Made by a program: the position numbers and the translations under genes. From positions 12,535,734 through 12,599,733 of the forward strand of contig NC_079479.1 in NCBI RefSeq assembly GCF_026230105.1: a stretch of DNA of 64,000 bases. The letters run 5' to 3'. The notes below the pieces were generated by a model. The model searched no databases. It saw nothing but the letters and a program-made list of their open reading frames with translations, and was not told the origin of the DNA. The stretch is from Diorhabda sublineata. Lineage: Eukaryota > Arthropoda > Insecta > Coleoptera > Chrysomelidae. Shown here piece after piece: positions 13,124 through 25,389 of this stretch; positions within the stretch are counted from its first letter, which is position 1, and each line of letters starts with the position of its first letter.

Positions 13124-16100
13124 TTATTTGTTTTTCTTTTCGTTATTTTCTTTAATAAAAAATTTCTTAAATATAAAAATTAATAAATATTTTGTAATTA
13201 ACAATAGAGTTATTAAAACTACACTGATAAAAATGATGATATCGATGTAGTACGACTGATACCATCGGAGATTTAAAGCCGGCGATCGTAGATGCTGCGC
13301 CCCCTTGTGTCTGATAACGTATTCACACCAAAAAACCGCTTCGTCAATTTGTTTGATCGGCTGATCGTGCATTATAGATGAACGTTCTTTTGCCGCCTCC
13401 CTATAACTACAAGTCGAGAATATTTAGACGACATCTTGAATATGATTATGAATTGGAAAGAACTGAGGAAAATCGTGGAAGAAACGGGATAAACGGAGGA
13501 GAATTTCGATGATATCTTATCGATAACCAAATTATCGTCTTCAGATATTTTAGACAAACAGTTTACCTTCAGTCTCTGAAACCGGTAACTCGGTTATCGA
13601 AACGCACTTTATATCGTGTAATTGTGAGTGTTAATACCAAAAATGTTCAAATAGAATCTTTACTAGGGAATTGGCGAGTTATTGAAATTCTAGCTGTCAA
13701 AGTTCCCTTTGAATAAAATAAAAAACTTTCATCCATATATCCCATAGGTCTGGTGGGTACCTAAATAACTTAACCTAACTTTACCAAGGTCAAGGTCATA
13801 GGAGAGTTGTACCCTTAAAGATAAAATTGCCAAATTATAGGTTAGGTTAGTTTTGTACCCATTTGACCAATGGGAACAGTGAGCTGAAGATATAAAGGCA
13901 TAGTACACTATGAAAACTGAAAAAAACGAGGTTTTAAACGAAAAAAAATATATTTAGGAAGCATGAACACCATATATAGAATCAGAAGGTACCAGAAATG
14001 ATATATTTGAAGGTTGAGGTCATAGCAAAGTTGTACTCCAAAAGATAGAGTCCCCAAATGTTTTCCACCTGAAACAGATGACTTGTAAACACCGATTTTG
14101 TTAAAAAAAGTACCAAGAATCACGTAAATTGGATAGAAGAAGAGAAAGAAAAACAAAATAACAAAAATTTTCTACCTAGTTTCAAAAATATAGCAGACAC
14201 TTGTCTTCTTCTGTTGCTGCTTGCGTTTTGAACCATCGTCATTATCGTTGAAATGTTTATCACCAAAAAGAGATTCTAAGTGTAAGAAGAGTTACTAGGA
14301 GCGAGATCTGCACTATATAGAGTATATTCAAATACATCTAAACCAAATGCTTTTTTTGCTACGTTCGCAGTGTGGGAAGAAAACTTTTTTGACCTGTAAT
14401 TTCGGAATGAACACGCAGTAACTATGCGCTTGGATTATTTGGTCTCGTGGGACGAAATCAATCAGCAAAATGCCTTTTCTGCCCCCGAAAAAAAAAAATG
14501 AAATACATTGTGAAAAGTGATCGCTTCAAATATGACAGGATTAAATGTAGAAGAACTTAATTGAAGACATGCGAAATCAAGAAACAAAAATCAAAATTTT
14601 TCAACTATTTTTAACGGTATTAAATCAATGAAAGGGTAAAATTTCATAAGCGAACTGTAAGCTAACTAAATGAAAAAATAAGGGTTGGGTTCCGTTCCCG
14701 TCATTCTATTTCTCGATTTGTCATTCAATTAAATAAACATTAATTGACATACGACGAATGTCTTTTATTTGATTCACAAAAAGAAGAAACACGTTTATTT
14801 TCCCGTCAATTAATGACGTATTTCGATTAAAAACGTTAATATTTCGTTATAATAAAGAAAATTCCAGTAAAAATGGCGAATCTGTTGGACGAAAATTTCT
14901 TTTACAACAGCATGTTGGCTAAAGCGATGGTCACACTATTACCTCCGAACGATAGGAAGATCATGAGAATTTGGTTCGATAAGATGCTCGAATTGGACAA
15001 AACCGATAAAGAAAAATCGATCAGAAACGAATACATGTGGTTCATGTTACTGATGTTGCAAGTACGTAAAATCCGCGAACCGTTCAACAAATTACCGCCC
15101 AACGAAATAGGAGATCTCAGAGATTTGGTACCTACGAAAGTTTACGAAGAAGTGCTTATCGCAAACGATGATAATATGGAATTAGATGAAAAATCCGACG
15201 AAAAGAAAGTGTCGTTTCAATTATCTGCCCCTACGAATTTCCTAGCGAACCAACCGGTACCTTGCGAAGGGATAATTTGTTATTTTTCAGCTTTCAGCGA
15301 TAGAGGAGCGTGAGGAATATTCAAGGAACGAATCAGGGATTTTACTTTTTCTTTTTTTTACTATAACACACCAAATTTTTTAAAGAATTTATCGATATAT
15401 AAAGAAAAAAATATAAAATTACATACGTTGGATTATTTAAAATTTCGTTCAAAGAGTCTCCGAATGATTTTTCATCGAGATTGTGGAAATCTAATTTGAC
15501 GGCGAATCCTTTGGAAACCGCCACGTCGACGTTTTTAATTTGATCCCAAAATATTGGTAATCCCAATATGGGTACTCCGTGGTATACTGCTTCGGTGGTA
15601 CCCAGTAGTCCACCGTGCGAAATGAAACCTAACACGTTTCGATGGGCTAAAAAAAATCAATTTCATATCAACAACAGTTTAAAAATTAAGCAAAAAAAGG
15701 TAATAATAGAAACGAAATAAAGTTCTATCAAAAGGGCGGTAGAAATTCGTAAAATATTCAACGGTAAGTCTTAGATTTAATATATTCCTGTGAAATTTAT
15801 GCATAAATAAAAAATAAATTAAAATTTTCCACTACAGAATACAATGTAAACAAAATTTATACCGTGTGAGTAGAACATATGGAGTACAACGTTAGATATA
15901 AGAATATACCCAATGGGTACACTACAAATGATTCTAAATCTCTCACGTGTCCATATATATTATTATAAAATGTGGCGGAAACAACATCAATCAGAATTGT
16001 GCGGTTACGTTAGGTAAGGTTGTTAAAGGTTAATTTTACATCACGATAAATAGAAAACGTGCAATTCGATTCGTTTAACAATCACGTGCCGTTAAATACC

Positions 16101-18545
16101 TTTGGAACTCAGTAATATAGAGAGACAGTGACTTTGTTTTCATAGAAGTAAGTAAACCACAGTATTGAGTTTTTAAGAGGGTTTGGTTTTTTTTACAAGT
16201 AAAAGTATAAGTGAATAAGAAAAACATTACATTAGTAACTTTACCTAAAATATCCGATTGCGGTAACCAATTTGAAATTTTTACATTTTTCGGTTTATCC
16301 GGTAAATCCGTTTCAAATTTCCACAAAACTTTTTGTTTTAATTTTGAAAACGCGTTCAAAATGGCTTTCCTTTTTTCCGGATGGAAATCCGCGCTTTTAA
16401 GATTCGATCCCATGGAAAAAATGACGACACCTTCTGGTGAATTATCCATAAATTCTTGTAAATCCTTAGGTAAGGGTTTGGGTGGTTGGACGTGGTATCC
16501 GCCGATTTCTTTAACGTTTTGCTGCAAAGGTATCGGATCGTAGAAACTGGAATGGGACGCTGCTAGAATCAAACTGGCGTCGTACAAAATCGAGGTTAAT
16601 TCGGGAGCGTCCGGGAACAATTCTTTAAGAACTTGGTTCTGTTTTGGAATCAAGATATTGTGGATGAATATTTCTCCGACTAATTCGCGAATTATGTTTG
16701 AAAATCTTTGCCAAAAATTCATATCAGCCCCGTAATCGGCTAATAAATTAGTAACGTATGAAGGCGGTGAAGGATTCGCCACTAAATAGTTACTGAATAA
16801 ATTAGTCGAACCAGGAGTCAGGATAATTAAAGGGCATTTGAATTTGTAAGCGAAATAAGCAAAAGCGTCGCTAAAAAGGTGATTTGATATAACGAGATCG
16901 AAAGTTTCGTTAGATTTTAATAAATTTTGAACGTTTTTATTTTTGAAAATTAATCTTGATTTTACTGCTCCTAAATCGGCCACCCAGTTTAATTGTTTCC
17001 AATATGACCATTCACCCAAATCAACCAATTTTGTAGTGTAATCTAAAAAAAAAAAATAAAAAATTCAATATTTCTTACGAAAAAATAGGAAAATTTGGAT
17101 TCTGAAGGTTTCCACAATCCAAACAGAACCAAAAACAGAAGAAGAACCATTTCTAAGTAACTAAAGAAGGAAGTAGGTAGAAAGAAATATCGAAATAGTT
17201 CAAAAAATATAATTTGTGATAAATGAAGGAAAATATTAAATGTGTCGAAAGATATATTATAAAAAGGATAACCAAATCGAATAATGAGTTATGGAAAAGG
17301 ATAAAGATGAAAGCAAAAAGATACAAAAATGTAAGTATTAGAGACTAAAAAAAAAAGAATCTTAGCAGTTGAAACCTGTAGAAAGAGTTAGGTTAGAAAA
17401 GGGGGAGGGAATAGAATATTCAGTCATAGAAAAAGAAGCAGATACAGGAATGAATAAAAAATATGAAAGGAGATAGAAATAAAAATAATGAACTGAGATC
17501 ACAAGAGCTATAAGAAGAGAGAATGAAAGTAAAATGAGAAAATTGAATATTTAATCATGGAAAATAATGGATAACGAAGAAAAGAGCTACAAGAATGAAT
17601 AAAAATAGAGAAACGAGATTGAAAATAATAATAGACTAAGATCACAACAACTGTAGAAAAAAATTGGATGGAAAAATCGAAAATTCAGTCATGGAAAATA
17701 ATAGAAAAGTAAGGAAAGGGATGCAAGAATGAAATAATAAATGTAGCGCATTTAAAGAGTTGGTAAATGAAGAATTTGAATGAAATATACAAGAAATATA
17801 AAAAAATTGAGTAGTGAGAAGCTTTAATGACATATTAAAAAAAATTACATATACAAGAAAAACTATTAAAAAGAGTAGAAATTGAAATAAGTGTAGAAAG
17901 AAATAATAAAAATAGAACGAGAAAATCAAATGAAAAGAAACAAAAATATAAAAAGATAAATAAAAATAGTGTAGAAAGAGAGTTGGAAGATAATTAAATA
18001 ATTAATAAAATATGTATAAATAAGAAAATTGAATGATTTTTCTAATATCTAATAATTTTTGGTAATTATTAGAAAAAAAAGATTTTATTCGTGAAAAAAA
18101 TACAAAAACTTCAAATCTAAAAGTATATTAAAACTAAAAGCTTGATGAAATAAATAATAAAATCTATGTATTAATTAGTTATTATTTTTTTTTAATAAAT
18201 CGAGGCAAAAATATTTTCAAAAATGAAATAATCTTGTTAATAAACAACAAAATATACTACAAACATATTAAAATTAATAAAGTCGATTTATTTACCTTCG
18301 AAGATCTTTTTGATCTCCTCCGTAGACACATCCCTGATATTTTTAACGGGCACTTTTTGGGGATGACTATTAATAAAAGTTACTTCGTGACCTTTATCGG
18401 CTAGAGCCTTCATCAAACGAAACCCCAACGTGAAATGACTGTGAGGCGGAGCAGGCACCACTCCCAAAATCTTGTAAGAATTTGACAAATTCCCGACGCA
18501 AAATAACAAAAATATAAATAAATTATTTAAAAAAAAATATTTCAT
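13124..18545 (-). CDS. UDP-glycosyltransferase (UGT gene 1), 516 aa, 4 exons
   Basis: Exons on the minus strand: 18545-18296, 17042-16245, 15646-15427, 13406-13124 (1551 nt, in frame). The product is a type I ER membrane enzyme that would transfer sugar, in insects usually glucose, from a UDP-sugar to small lipophilic acceptors. A signal peptide covers roughly residues 1-23. The conserved catalytic His is His37 (PPHSHFTLG), and the partner Asp region is LFSDAF in exon 2. Exon 3 carries the UDP-binding signature (HRNVLGFISHGGLLGTTEA, then GVPILGLPIFWDQ). Exon 4 encodes a C-terminal transmembrane helix and ends in KKNK, a KKxx-type ER retrieval signal. Acceptor choice for exon 4 was set by the conserved NPTYREAAKERS join. 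Length matches the family. Its 2.0-kb intron 3 hosts an opposite-strand gene. Confidence 0.93.
14873..15313 (+). CDS. Small intronless gene nested in UGT intron, possible DUF4485 protein
   Basis: A 146-codon open frame on + starting MANLLDENFFYNSMLAKAM with AAAATGG start context and stop TGA. It lies wholly within intron 3 of the minus-strand UGT gene 1, ending about 110 bp before UGT exon 3. Residues 8-80 are helical with a pattern (aromatic-x-LL-x-NDR-x-WF-x-KM-x-L) that resembles the DUF4485 domain found in some centrosomal/ciliary proteins. That assignment is from memory and tentative. The C-terminal part is acidic then ordinary. No intron is needed. A TTATTTTTCAG string near 15290 looks like an acceptor, but the only upstream donor would give a 35-nt intron. 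No clear AATAAA follows, so a retrocopy or a truncated gene remains possible. Confidence 0.55.
   Translation: MANLLDENFFYNSMLAKAMVTLLPPNDRKIMRIWFDKMLELDKTDKEKSIRNEYMWFMLLMLQVRKIREPFNKLPPNEIGDLRDLVPTKVYEEVLIANDDNMELDEKSDEKKVSFQLSAPTNFLANQPVPCEGIICYFSAFSDRGA
17043..18295. repeat. Degenerate purine-rich repeats in UGT gene 1 intron 1
   Basis: This intron is strongly purine-skewed on +. It contains at least three diverged copies of a motif like ATTCAGTCATGGAAAATAAT at about 17418, 17548 and 17682, a step of roughly 131 bp. Long open frames on the minus strand here are low-complexity Phe/Leu runs with no gene support. Confidence 0.55.
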
Positions 18546-20602
18546 ATTGTCTTATTCAAGACGATTATTCGCATTTGTTGTAGTAAACTGTTTCTATAAT
18601 CGTTTTAAAATTTATATCTTACATAATTATTATTATTAACGATCATTAATTACAACCTTGAATGGTTCGTAGAATTTTACAACAAATTTTATATATACAG
18701 GAAGATAAATGAATATTAAATAATAATAAACTCTAATTACTTCTGATAAAAATCATGTTACGAAAATGTAGTTATTGAAATTTGTTTATTTAAACGAGAA
18801 CAGTTTTAATGATTATATCTATTAGATAATATTTTTTTTATTATATTCCTTATATTTAATTGATAATTAAATATAAGGAAAATATTTTCCAATTTATCTC
18901 GTCCCTCTCTTATGTATACAAAAGAGATGACTCCGTAAATAAAAAATTGTTTACCAATTTAAGATAAAAATAATCAAATGATTATATTTTTATATCTAAC
19001 AATTTTTTATCATATTTATTTGTAGTAGATATAAATATAAAAATTTTTTAAAATATGTTGACATAACCTATTTTTCGTATTAACACAAATCGGAAGATTA
19101 AAACAAAAGATAAACGAGTGAAATGGAGGAATTAGGATACAAAAAGGAAATATAGGAACTTTTAAAAACGGAAATATATGAAAAAATAACCGTATTAACA
19201 TTTGGATTAGAAATACGGATACAAGAATAAATACAAGGTACAAAAATGGAATTTCTAAGAAAAATTGAGAATAAAACAAGATACAACAACGAAATAAGGT
19301 ACAAAAGAAATTAAAAACAAAATAGAGAAAAGGCACCAAAGATGATTTGGTGAAGCCATGATAATGGGAGATCAACTTGAAACATATGCGAAACATGAAA
19401 TTGAAAAAACAATAAACAAGAAAGGAAAAGAACGGATAAAAGACATGAAAGTAATAGAAAACGGAACAAAAGACACTAATATAGAAAAATACAAAATAGA
19501 GAAATGGAATTTCCAAGAAAAATAAAGGATGAAACAATAAACAACAAGGTACAAAACATATTGAAAACAAAGAAAAAATAATTGAGGTGATTAGGCTGAA
19601 CCACGAGAATGAGAGAATGATTTGGAAGATATGCGAAAGAAAGAATGGGTAAATGGCATAAAGATAACACGAAATGAAATAAAAAACACTAATACAGGAA
19701 TAGAAGAGCGTTTTGAGAATAGTGCATAGAATAAGCACGATTTAAAAAAATAAGAAAGACGGGAGTGTAGAGAAGAAATAATGATGATAGGAAATGGAAC
19801 AAAAGACATGGAAATAGCTATTGAAAAATGATTCTACTTACACGTGAAAAAATAGAAAAGTATCAGGATTAAACTAAGTCTCTTTGAAATCGTAAAGGAA
19901 TTATGCAATTGCAATAAAAATGTACAGGATATTTTTAGTAATTTTCCGCAGGAAATCTTTCTAGCAAAAGAATTCTCCTTAATACTGAAAATTGGGTTAT
20001 AACTCATTTTTAAACATTTTGTTGATCCTTTTAGATAAAATTTACTAGTTGCGCTTCGAAATTTGTTTACTACCCACCGTATTCACCAGATCTGGTTCGA
20101 AGTGACTTTTTCTTGTTTCTTAACTTTAAAGTTTAAAGTTTTAAAAAAATAAACAGGGATTTTGAATAATATTTTAATTTTCATAACTGTTTATCGAAAA
20201 TAAATTATGTATATTAAATAAAGGAGAAGATACTAGCTTCATCCCTTAATAATGTAATAGCAATATTAGTAACTCTAATTTGGGGGGTGATAATACGAAA
20301 TTTTGTCATAATAAAAATTCTACATAAAATAATGAATTTTTTTCGTGTAAACTGAAAAATTTATATAAATATACTGATGAGGCCCGAGAAAACTAAAACT
20401 GCATATTATTTTTTATACAATTCCAATATTTTAACGAATCTGGTTACATCTAGTATTAAGTCAAAATTTTAGTAATCAAAATTTCAGTTCCATTTTTTCA
20501 CTTTTTTCGATCTGATTTTCTGTATCCTTTTATATATTTTAATTATTAAATCACACAAAATATACAGTTAAATTGTAATAAAAGAAATCAAACGAAAAAA
20601 AA
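18546..20602. other. Intergenic between tandem UGTs, degenerate repeats and mariner scrap
   Basis: Spacer between the start of UGT gene 1 and the 3' end of UGT gene 2. From 19080 to 19830 it is purine-rich with two diverged copies of a roughly 250-bp unit (AATGGAATTTC at about 19245 and 19504, followed by ATATGCGAAA at about 19384 and 19628). Minus-strand open frames here are low-complexity and not believed. Near 20080-20150 the + strand encodes PPYSPDLVRSDFFLFLN, the mariner transposase catalytic-end motif. Confidence 0.6.
20070..20160 (+). mobile_element. Mariner transposase fragment
   Basis: A short + strand translation gives YPPYSPDLVRSDFFLFLNFK. This matches the PPYSPDLAPSDYFLF block near the third catalytic Asp of mariner transposases. 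The neighbouring sequence shows no further transposase or inverted repeats, so it is a dead fragment. Confidence 0.6.
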
Positions 20603-21838
20603 TCATTTATTTTTCTTTTCGTTATTTTCTTCAATAAAAAATTTCTTAAATATAAAAATTAATAAATATCTTGTAATTAACAATAGAGTTATTAAAACTA
20701 CACTGATGAAAATGATTATATCGATGTAGTACGACTGATACCATCGGAGATTTAAAGCCGGCGATCGTAGATGCTGCGCCCCCTTGTGTCTGATAACGTA
20801 TTCACACCAAAAAACCGCTTCGTCAATTTGTTTGATCGGCTGATCGTGCATTATAGATGAACGTTCTTTTGCCGCCTCCCTATAACTAAAAGTCGAGAAT
20901 ATTTAGACGACATCGTCAAAAACATTAGAAATTAAAAGGATGTAAGGAAAATATGGGACAAAAAAAGTAGAAAATACTCATTCAGATAATGAGGATAAGT
21001 ACCGAGAAAGTACGAAACAAATAAATGAGGATGAAAAGTACAAAATAAAATAGAAAAAAAAGTTTACATAGAATGTCGAGTTTAGTAAAACATATACATA
21101 ATTGTAGTTCTTTTCTACTATTACGAACTCGTCCACGAAGTAGACCGTGGAGCCGGTCCCGTCCGGTTATAATGGAAGTCTAAAATTTTCAGTGGCGAGT
21201 TTTTTACATTATTTTTTTAGAATCAATTTCTAGAAAGAACTAGTTATTTATATGTTTTTCTTCGTCTACATTGATTAGTTACAGAACCGGTAAAAATATA
21301 CGAAATAGTAATTGTAGCGTATACATTTAAAAAAATGGAAAAAAAGTAGACATATTGATAAAGACAGACCTGAAAATAGAAATAAACTTCACAGAATGCA
21401 ATTAATGAAATCAAAAAGAGAACAAATGAAAAATTTCATAATGGATAAATGAAATAGGAAATAGAGAGACTTGAACAATATTTAAGGGTTGAATTAAAAA
21501 TTTATAATAATGAAATGAATAAAAATATTTTCAAAACAAAATTTATCAATATACAAATAAAATTACATACGTTGGATTATTTAAAATTTCGTTCAAAGCG
21601 TCACCGAATGATTTTTCATCGAGATTGTGGAAATCCAATTTGACGGCGAATCCTTTGAAAACCGCCACGTCGACGTTTTTAATTTGATCCCAAAATATTG
21701 GTAATCCCAATATGGGTACTCCGTGGTATACTGCTTCGGTGGTACCCAGTAGTCCACCGTGCGAAATGAAACCTAACACGTTTCGATGGGCTAAAAAAAA
21801 TAAATTATAAGAAATTAAAAGAAGAAACAATAGAAATT

Positions 21839-21908
<70 letters not shown>

Positions 21909-24388
21909 TCATTTTTTAAATGAATTGTAAAAGTAAATATCGTGAGGTGAAGTTTTGATTTAATATTGTTACGGACTCGTCTACGACATAGATCGTAAAA
22001 AGGGTCCTGTTAATAGAACTGAAATTTTGTCGACACGTCGGGTACATTCTTTGTACTATATATTTGAAAAACCATATAAATTAACTTACCTAAAATATCC
22101 GATTGCGGTAACCAATTCGAAATTTTTACATTTTTCGGTTTATCCGTCAAATCCGCTTCAAATTTCCACAAAACTTTTTGTTTTATTTTAGAAAACGCGT
22201 TCAAAATGGCTCTCCTTTTTTCCGGATGGAAATCTGCGCTTTTAAGATTCGATCCCATGGAAAAAATGACGACACCTTCTGGTGAATTATCCATAAATTC
22301 TTGTAAATCCTTAGGTAAGGGTTTGGGTGGTTGGACGTGGTATCCGCCGATTTCTTTAACGTTTTGCTGCAAAGGTATCGGATCGTAGAAACTGGAATGG
22401 GACGCTGCTAGAATCAAACTGGCGTCGTACAAAATCGAGGTTAATTCGGGAGCGTCCGGGAACAATTCTTTAAGAACTTGGTTCTGTTTTGGAATCAAGA
22501 TATTGTGGATGAATATTTCTCCGACTAATTCGCGAATTATGTTTGAAAATCTTTGCCAAAAATTCATATCAGCCCCGTAATCGGCTAATAAATTAGTAAC
22601 GTACGAAGGCGGGGAAGGATTCGCCACTAAATAGTTACTGAATAAATTAGTCGAACCAGGAATCAGGATTATTGAAGGGCATTTGAATTTGTAAGCGAAA
22701 TAAGCGAAAGAGTCGCTAAATAAATTAGTACTAATGACGAGATCGAAAGTTTCGTTAGATTTTAATAAATTTTGAACGTTTTTATTTTTGAAAGTTAACG
22801 TGGATTTTTTTATTCCTAATTCAGTCACCCAATTCAGTTGTTTCCAATAGGAGAGTCCAGAAAAATCAACTACATTCGAAGTATAATCTAAAAATGTTGA
22901 AAATTCAAAATTATTTCGTAAAATAATAAAATAAAAAAAATTAATGTGAAGTAGTTTTTGGGGTTTCCTAAGAAAAAAACAGAAAGAACAATTTCAAAGT
23001 AGTAGAAAGTAGAAAATTCCAAGATTTTGATAATAATTTGAAATAAATACAAAAAAAAGAAAACAATTAAAAAAATATAAAGATTTTTTAGAATAAAAAT
23101 CGAAAAAAAGGTCCAAAAAATCAAATAATATGTTGGGCAGTATTGGAAGTGATATTGCCAATAATTGACTAATTAGTTTAGGGGGTGAATAAATTTTGTG
23201 AAGCCCCTGTATATCATCGTGTGTTACACACGATTACAACATCAAAACAGAACAAACAAAATTTAAATAAAACTACCAATAAAAAAACTGGAAATCATTC
23301 AGAGGATAATACACAGAATCAAAGAATAATTTTTTTTAGTGAAAAGGTTCCAAAAATAATTGAATATTTAATAAAATGTGAAAATTGCATCGAAAAAAAT
23401 ATATTTTCGTTCCGAAAGTTACAACAACCAAACATTAGATCGATATGCAATCATTTAAAAACCATTGACATTTTGGAAAACTTCTAAGATCAAAAATGGA
23501 AAAAATTGTTTGTGAAAAGATGGAGAAAATAATTAAATATTCAATAATTTATGAAAGAAGTTATTAAAAATATACTTTTTGTCAAATGTGTGTATGTAAA
23601 ATATCAAAAATCAAATTTTTCTCATTAATTTCACTCCAAAAGTCACAACAACCAAAATTTAGATACAACAAATAAAAACATAGTCACTTTTTGAAAATCG
23701 TCTACATCAACTTAGATCCAATTTTATGTGAAAAAAGACATTGAAAAGCAAATTTTTTGTGTAATGTGTGTATATAAAACATCAAAATCAACTTTTTTTC
23801 AATAATTTCCCTCTAAAAGTCACAACAACCAAAATTTAGATCGATATACAACAAATAAAAACACAGTCACTTTTTGAAAATCGTCTACATCAACTTAGAT
23901 CCAATTTTATGTGAAAAAAGACATTGAAAAATAAATTTTTTCTGTAATGTGTGTATGTAAAACATCAAAATCAACTTTTTTTTTCAATAATTTCTCTACA
24001 AAAGTCAAAATTAGCAAAATATAGATCGACATACAACAAATAAAAGCACAGTCAATTTTTGGAAAACGTTCACACCAACTAAAAATAATTTTTCTCGTGA
24101 ATAAGTTACAAAAATAATTAAATAATCTCAATAAAATGTTTTACCTTCCAAGACTTTTTTGATATCCTCCGTAGATACATCCCTGATATTTTTAAGGGGC
24201 ACTTTTTGCGGATAACTATTAACGAAAGTTACTTGATGACCTTTATCGGCCAAAGCCTTCATCAAACGGAGCCCCAATGTAAATTGACTGTAAGGCAGTG
24301 CAGGCACCACCCCCAAAATTTTATAAGATTTTATTGAATTCACGACGTATAATAATAATAACAAATTTTCGAAAACAAAATGTCGCAT
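20603..24388 (-). CDS. UDP-glycosyltransferase (UGT gene 2), 514 aa, catalytic His replaced
   Basis: Exons on the minus strand: 24388-24145, 22887-22090, 21790-21571, 20885-20603 (1545 nt, in frame). Exon sizes 2-4 and all phases are the same as in UGT gene 1, so this is a tandem duplicate. Signal peptide roughly residues 1-21; the UDP-binding signature (HGGLLGTTEAVYHGVP, FWDQ) is intact; a C-terminal transmembrane helix is followed by terminal KKNK. The position of the catalytic His is Gln35 (PYSQFTLG, codon CAA against CAT in gene 1), while the partner Asp region is kept (LFSDSF). The frame is fully open with no stops, arguing against a pseudogene. The 3' half of exon 2 and exons 3-4 are almost identical to gene 1 at the DNA level, whereas exon 1 and the start of exon 2 have diverged. 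Confidence 0.92.
21841..21906. repeat. (TA)n microsatellite
   Basis: About 33 uninterrupted TA dinucleotides in intron 2 of UGT gene 2. Likely polymorphic in length. Confidence 0.98.
23400..24110. repeat. About 180-bp tandem repeat in UGT gene 2 intron 1
   Basis: Three to four diverged tandem copies. ACAACAACCAAAATTTAGAT occurs at about 23645 and 23822, with weaker copies near 23423 and 24002. CGTCTACATCAACTTAGATC occurs at about 23699 and 23882. AT-rich and non-coding. Confidence 0.8.
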
Positions 24389-25389
24389 TTTGTCCTATTG
24401 AAGACGATTAGGGTGGTAATACTATTATCGGAAATAATCGCGGCTTTAAGTAATTTATTATACATTAAAACAAATTTAATAAAACTATTTGTTTATTGAT
24501 AAAAGTAGTTTGGAATTGAGGGAAAAAAATATTTGGAAAACGTCTTTATAAGAAAAATCTTTTACTTCATCTTTACCACTTTTGAATACGCTATGTACTA
24601 CATATCAATAAAAAAAGAAGAGTATAACAAGGAGGGTGGGGGGTAATATATGAAGTTTAAAAAAAAAATTTAATATCCAAAAGAAACGTTTATACAATCA
24701 ACCTGAATCGTTATTTGTATTTGAAACATTCTGTATATACTCATTTATAATTCATTAATCTAAAGGAATGAATGTAAAATTTTCGGAAGTATTTGTATCT
24801 AATTACCGAATAAACAATTTTGAATTTTATTTAAACAAGTTAGGAAACAAACAAATTTGTATAATTCAGGAAATTGTTTAAATAAACTAATAGATTATAC
24901 GGGGGAAATATTAAAAATCGAAATGTCTTGTAATTAATTATTAAATGTATTTAATAAAATTTCAAATGATTAAATAAGAAGTAGATCGAAATACTGTTAT
25001 AGGGATGATATTTATTGGGCTTAATATTGTCAATTTTATTTTATATACCTAAAGATTTTTTGTCACAATAGACAACACTAATCATAATTAAAAGCCCTAA
25101 TTTTTTAATCAAATTATAAATTACGAATTTCCCTATATAGGAATCGAATATAGTATTCGGATCCAAAATCCAGTACCCCAACTTTGAGTCATCCACTCCT
25201 GATTCATACAATGTGAAGAAACAAAATGGAATACATCCCCTATTGACGAATAATGAAAAAAAATGTCAGGTGACACGTAAAGTTCATTGTTTAATCGAAC
25301 GCGCCTTTAATAACTTCATCAAAATGGCAAAGGCATTTTTAGCTCAAGTCCGATTATATCGGTTTCTATTATGTAGAGTTTACTTTAGC
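24389..25389. other. Upstream flank of UGT gene 2
   Basis: AT-rich sequence containing whatever promoter UGT gene 2 has. I see no clear TATA/initiator pair and no believable coding exon. A short open frame at 25213-25398 is not supported by anything else. Confidence 0.5.

Noticed and set aside
19016..19809. Long minus-strand frame of 240 aa rich in Phe, Ile and Ser
   Set aside because: It is the complement of a purine-rich degenerate repeat; composition is low-complexity and four overlapping frames are equally open.
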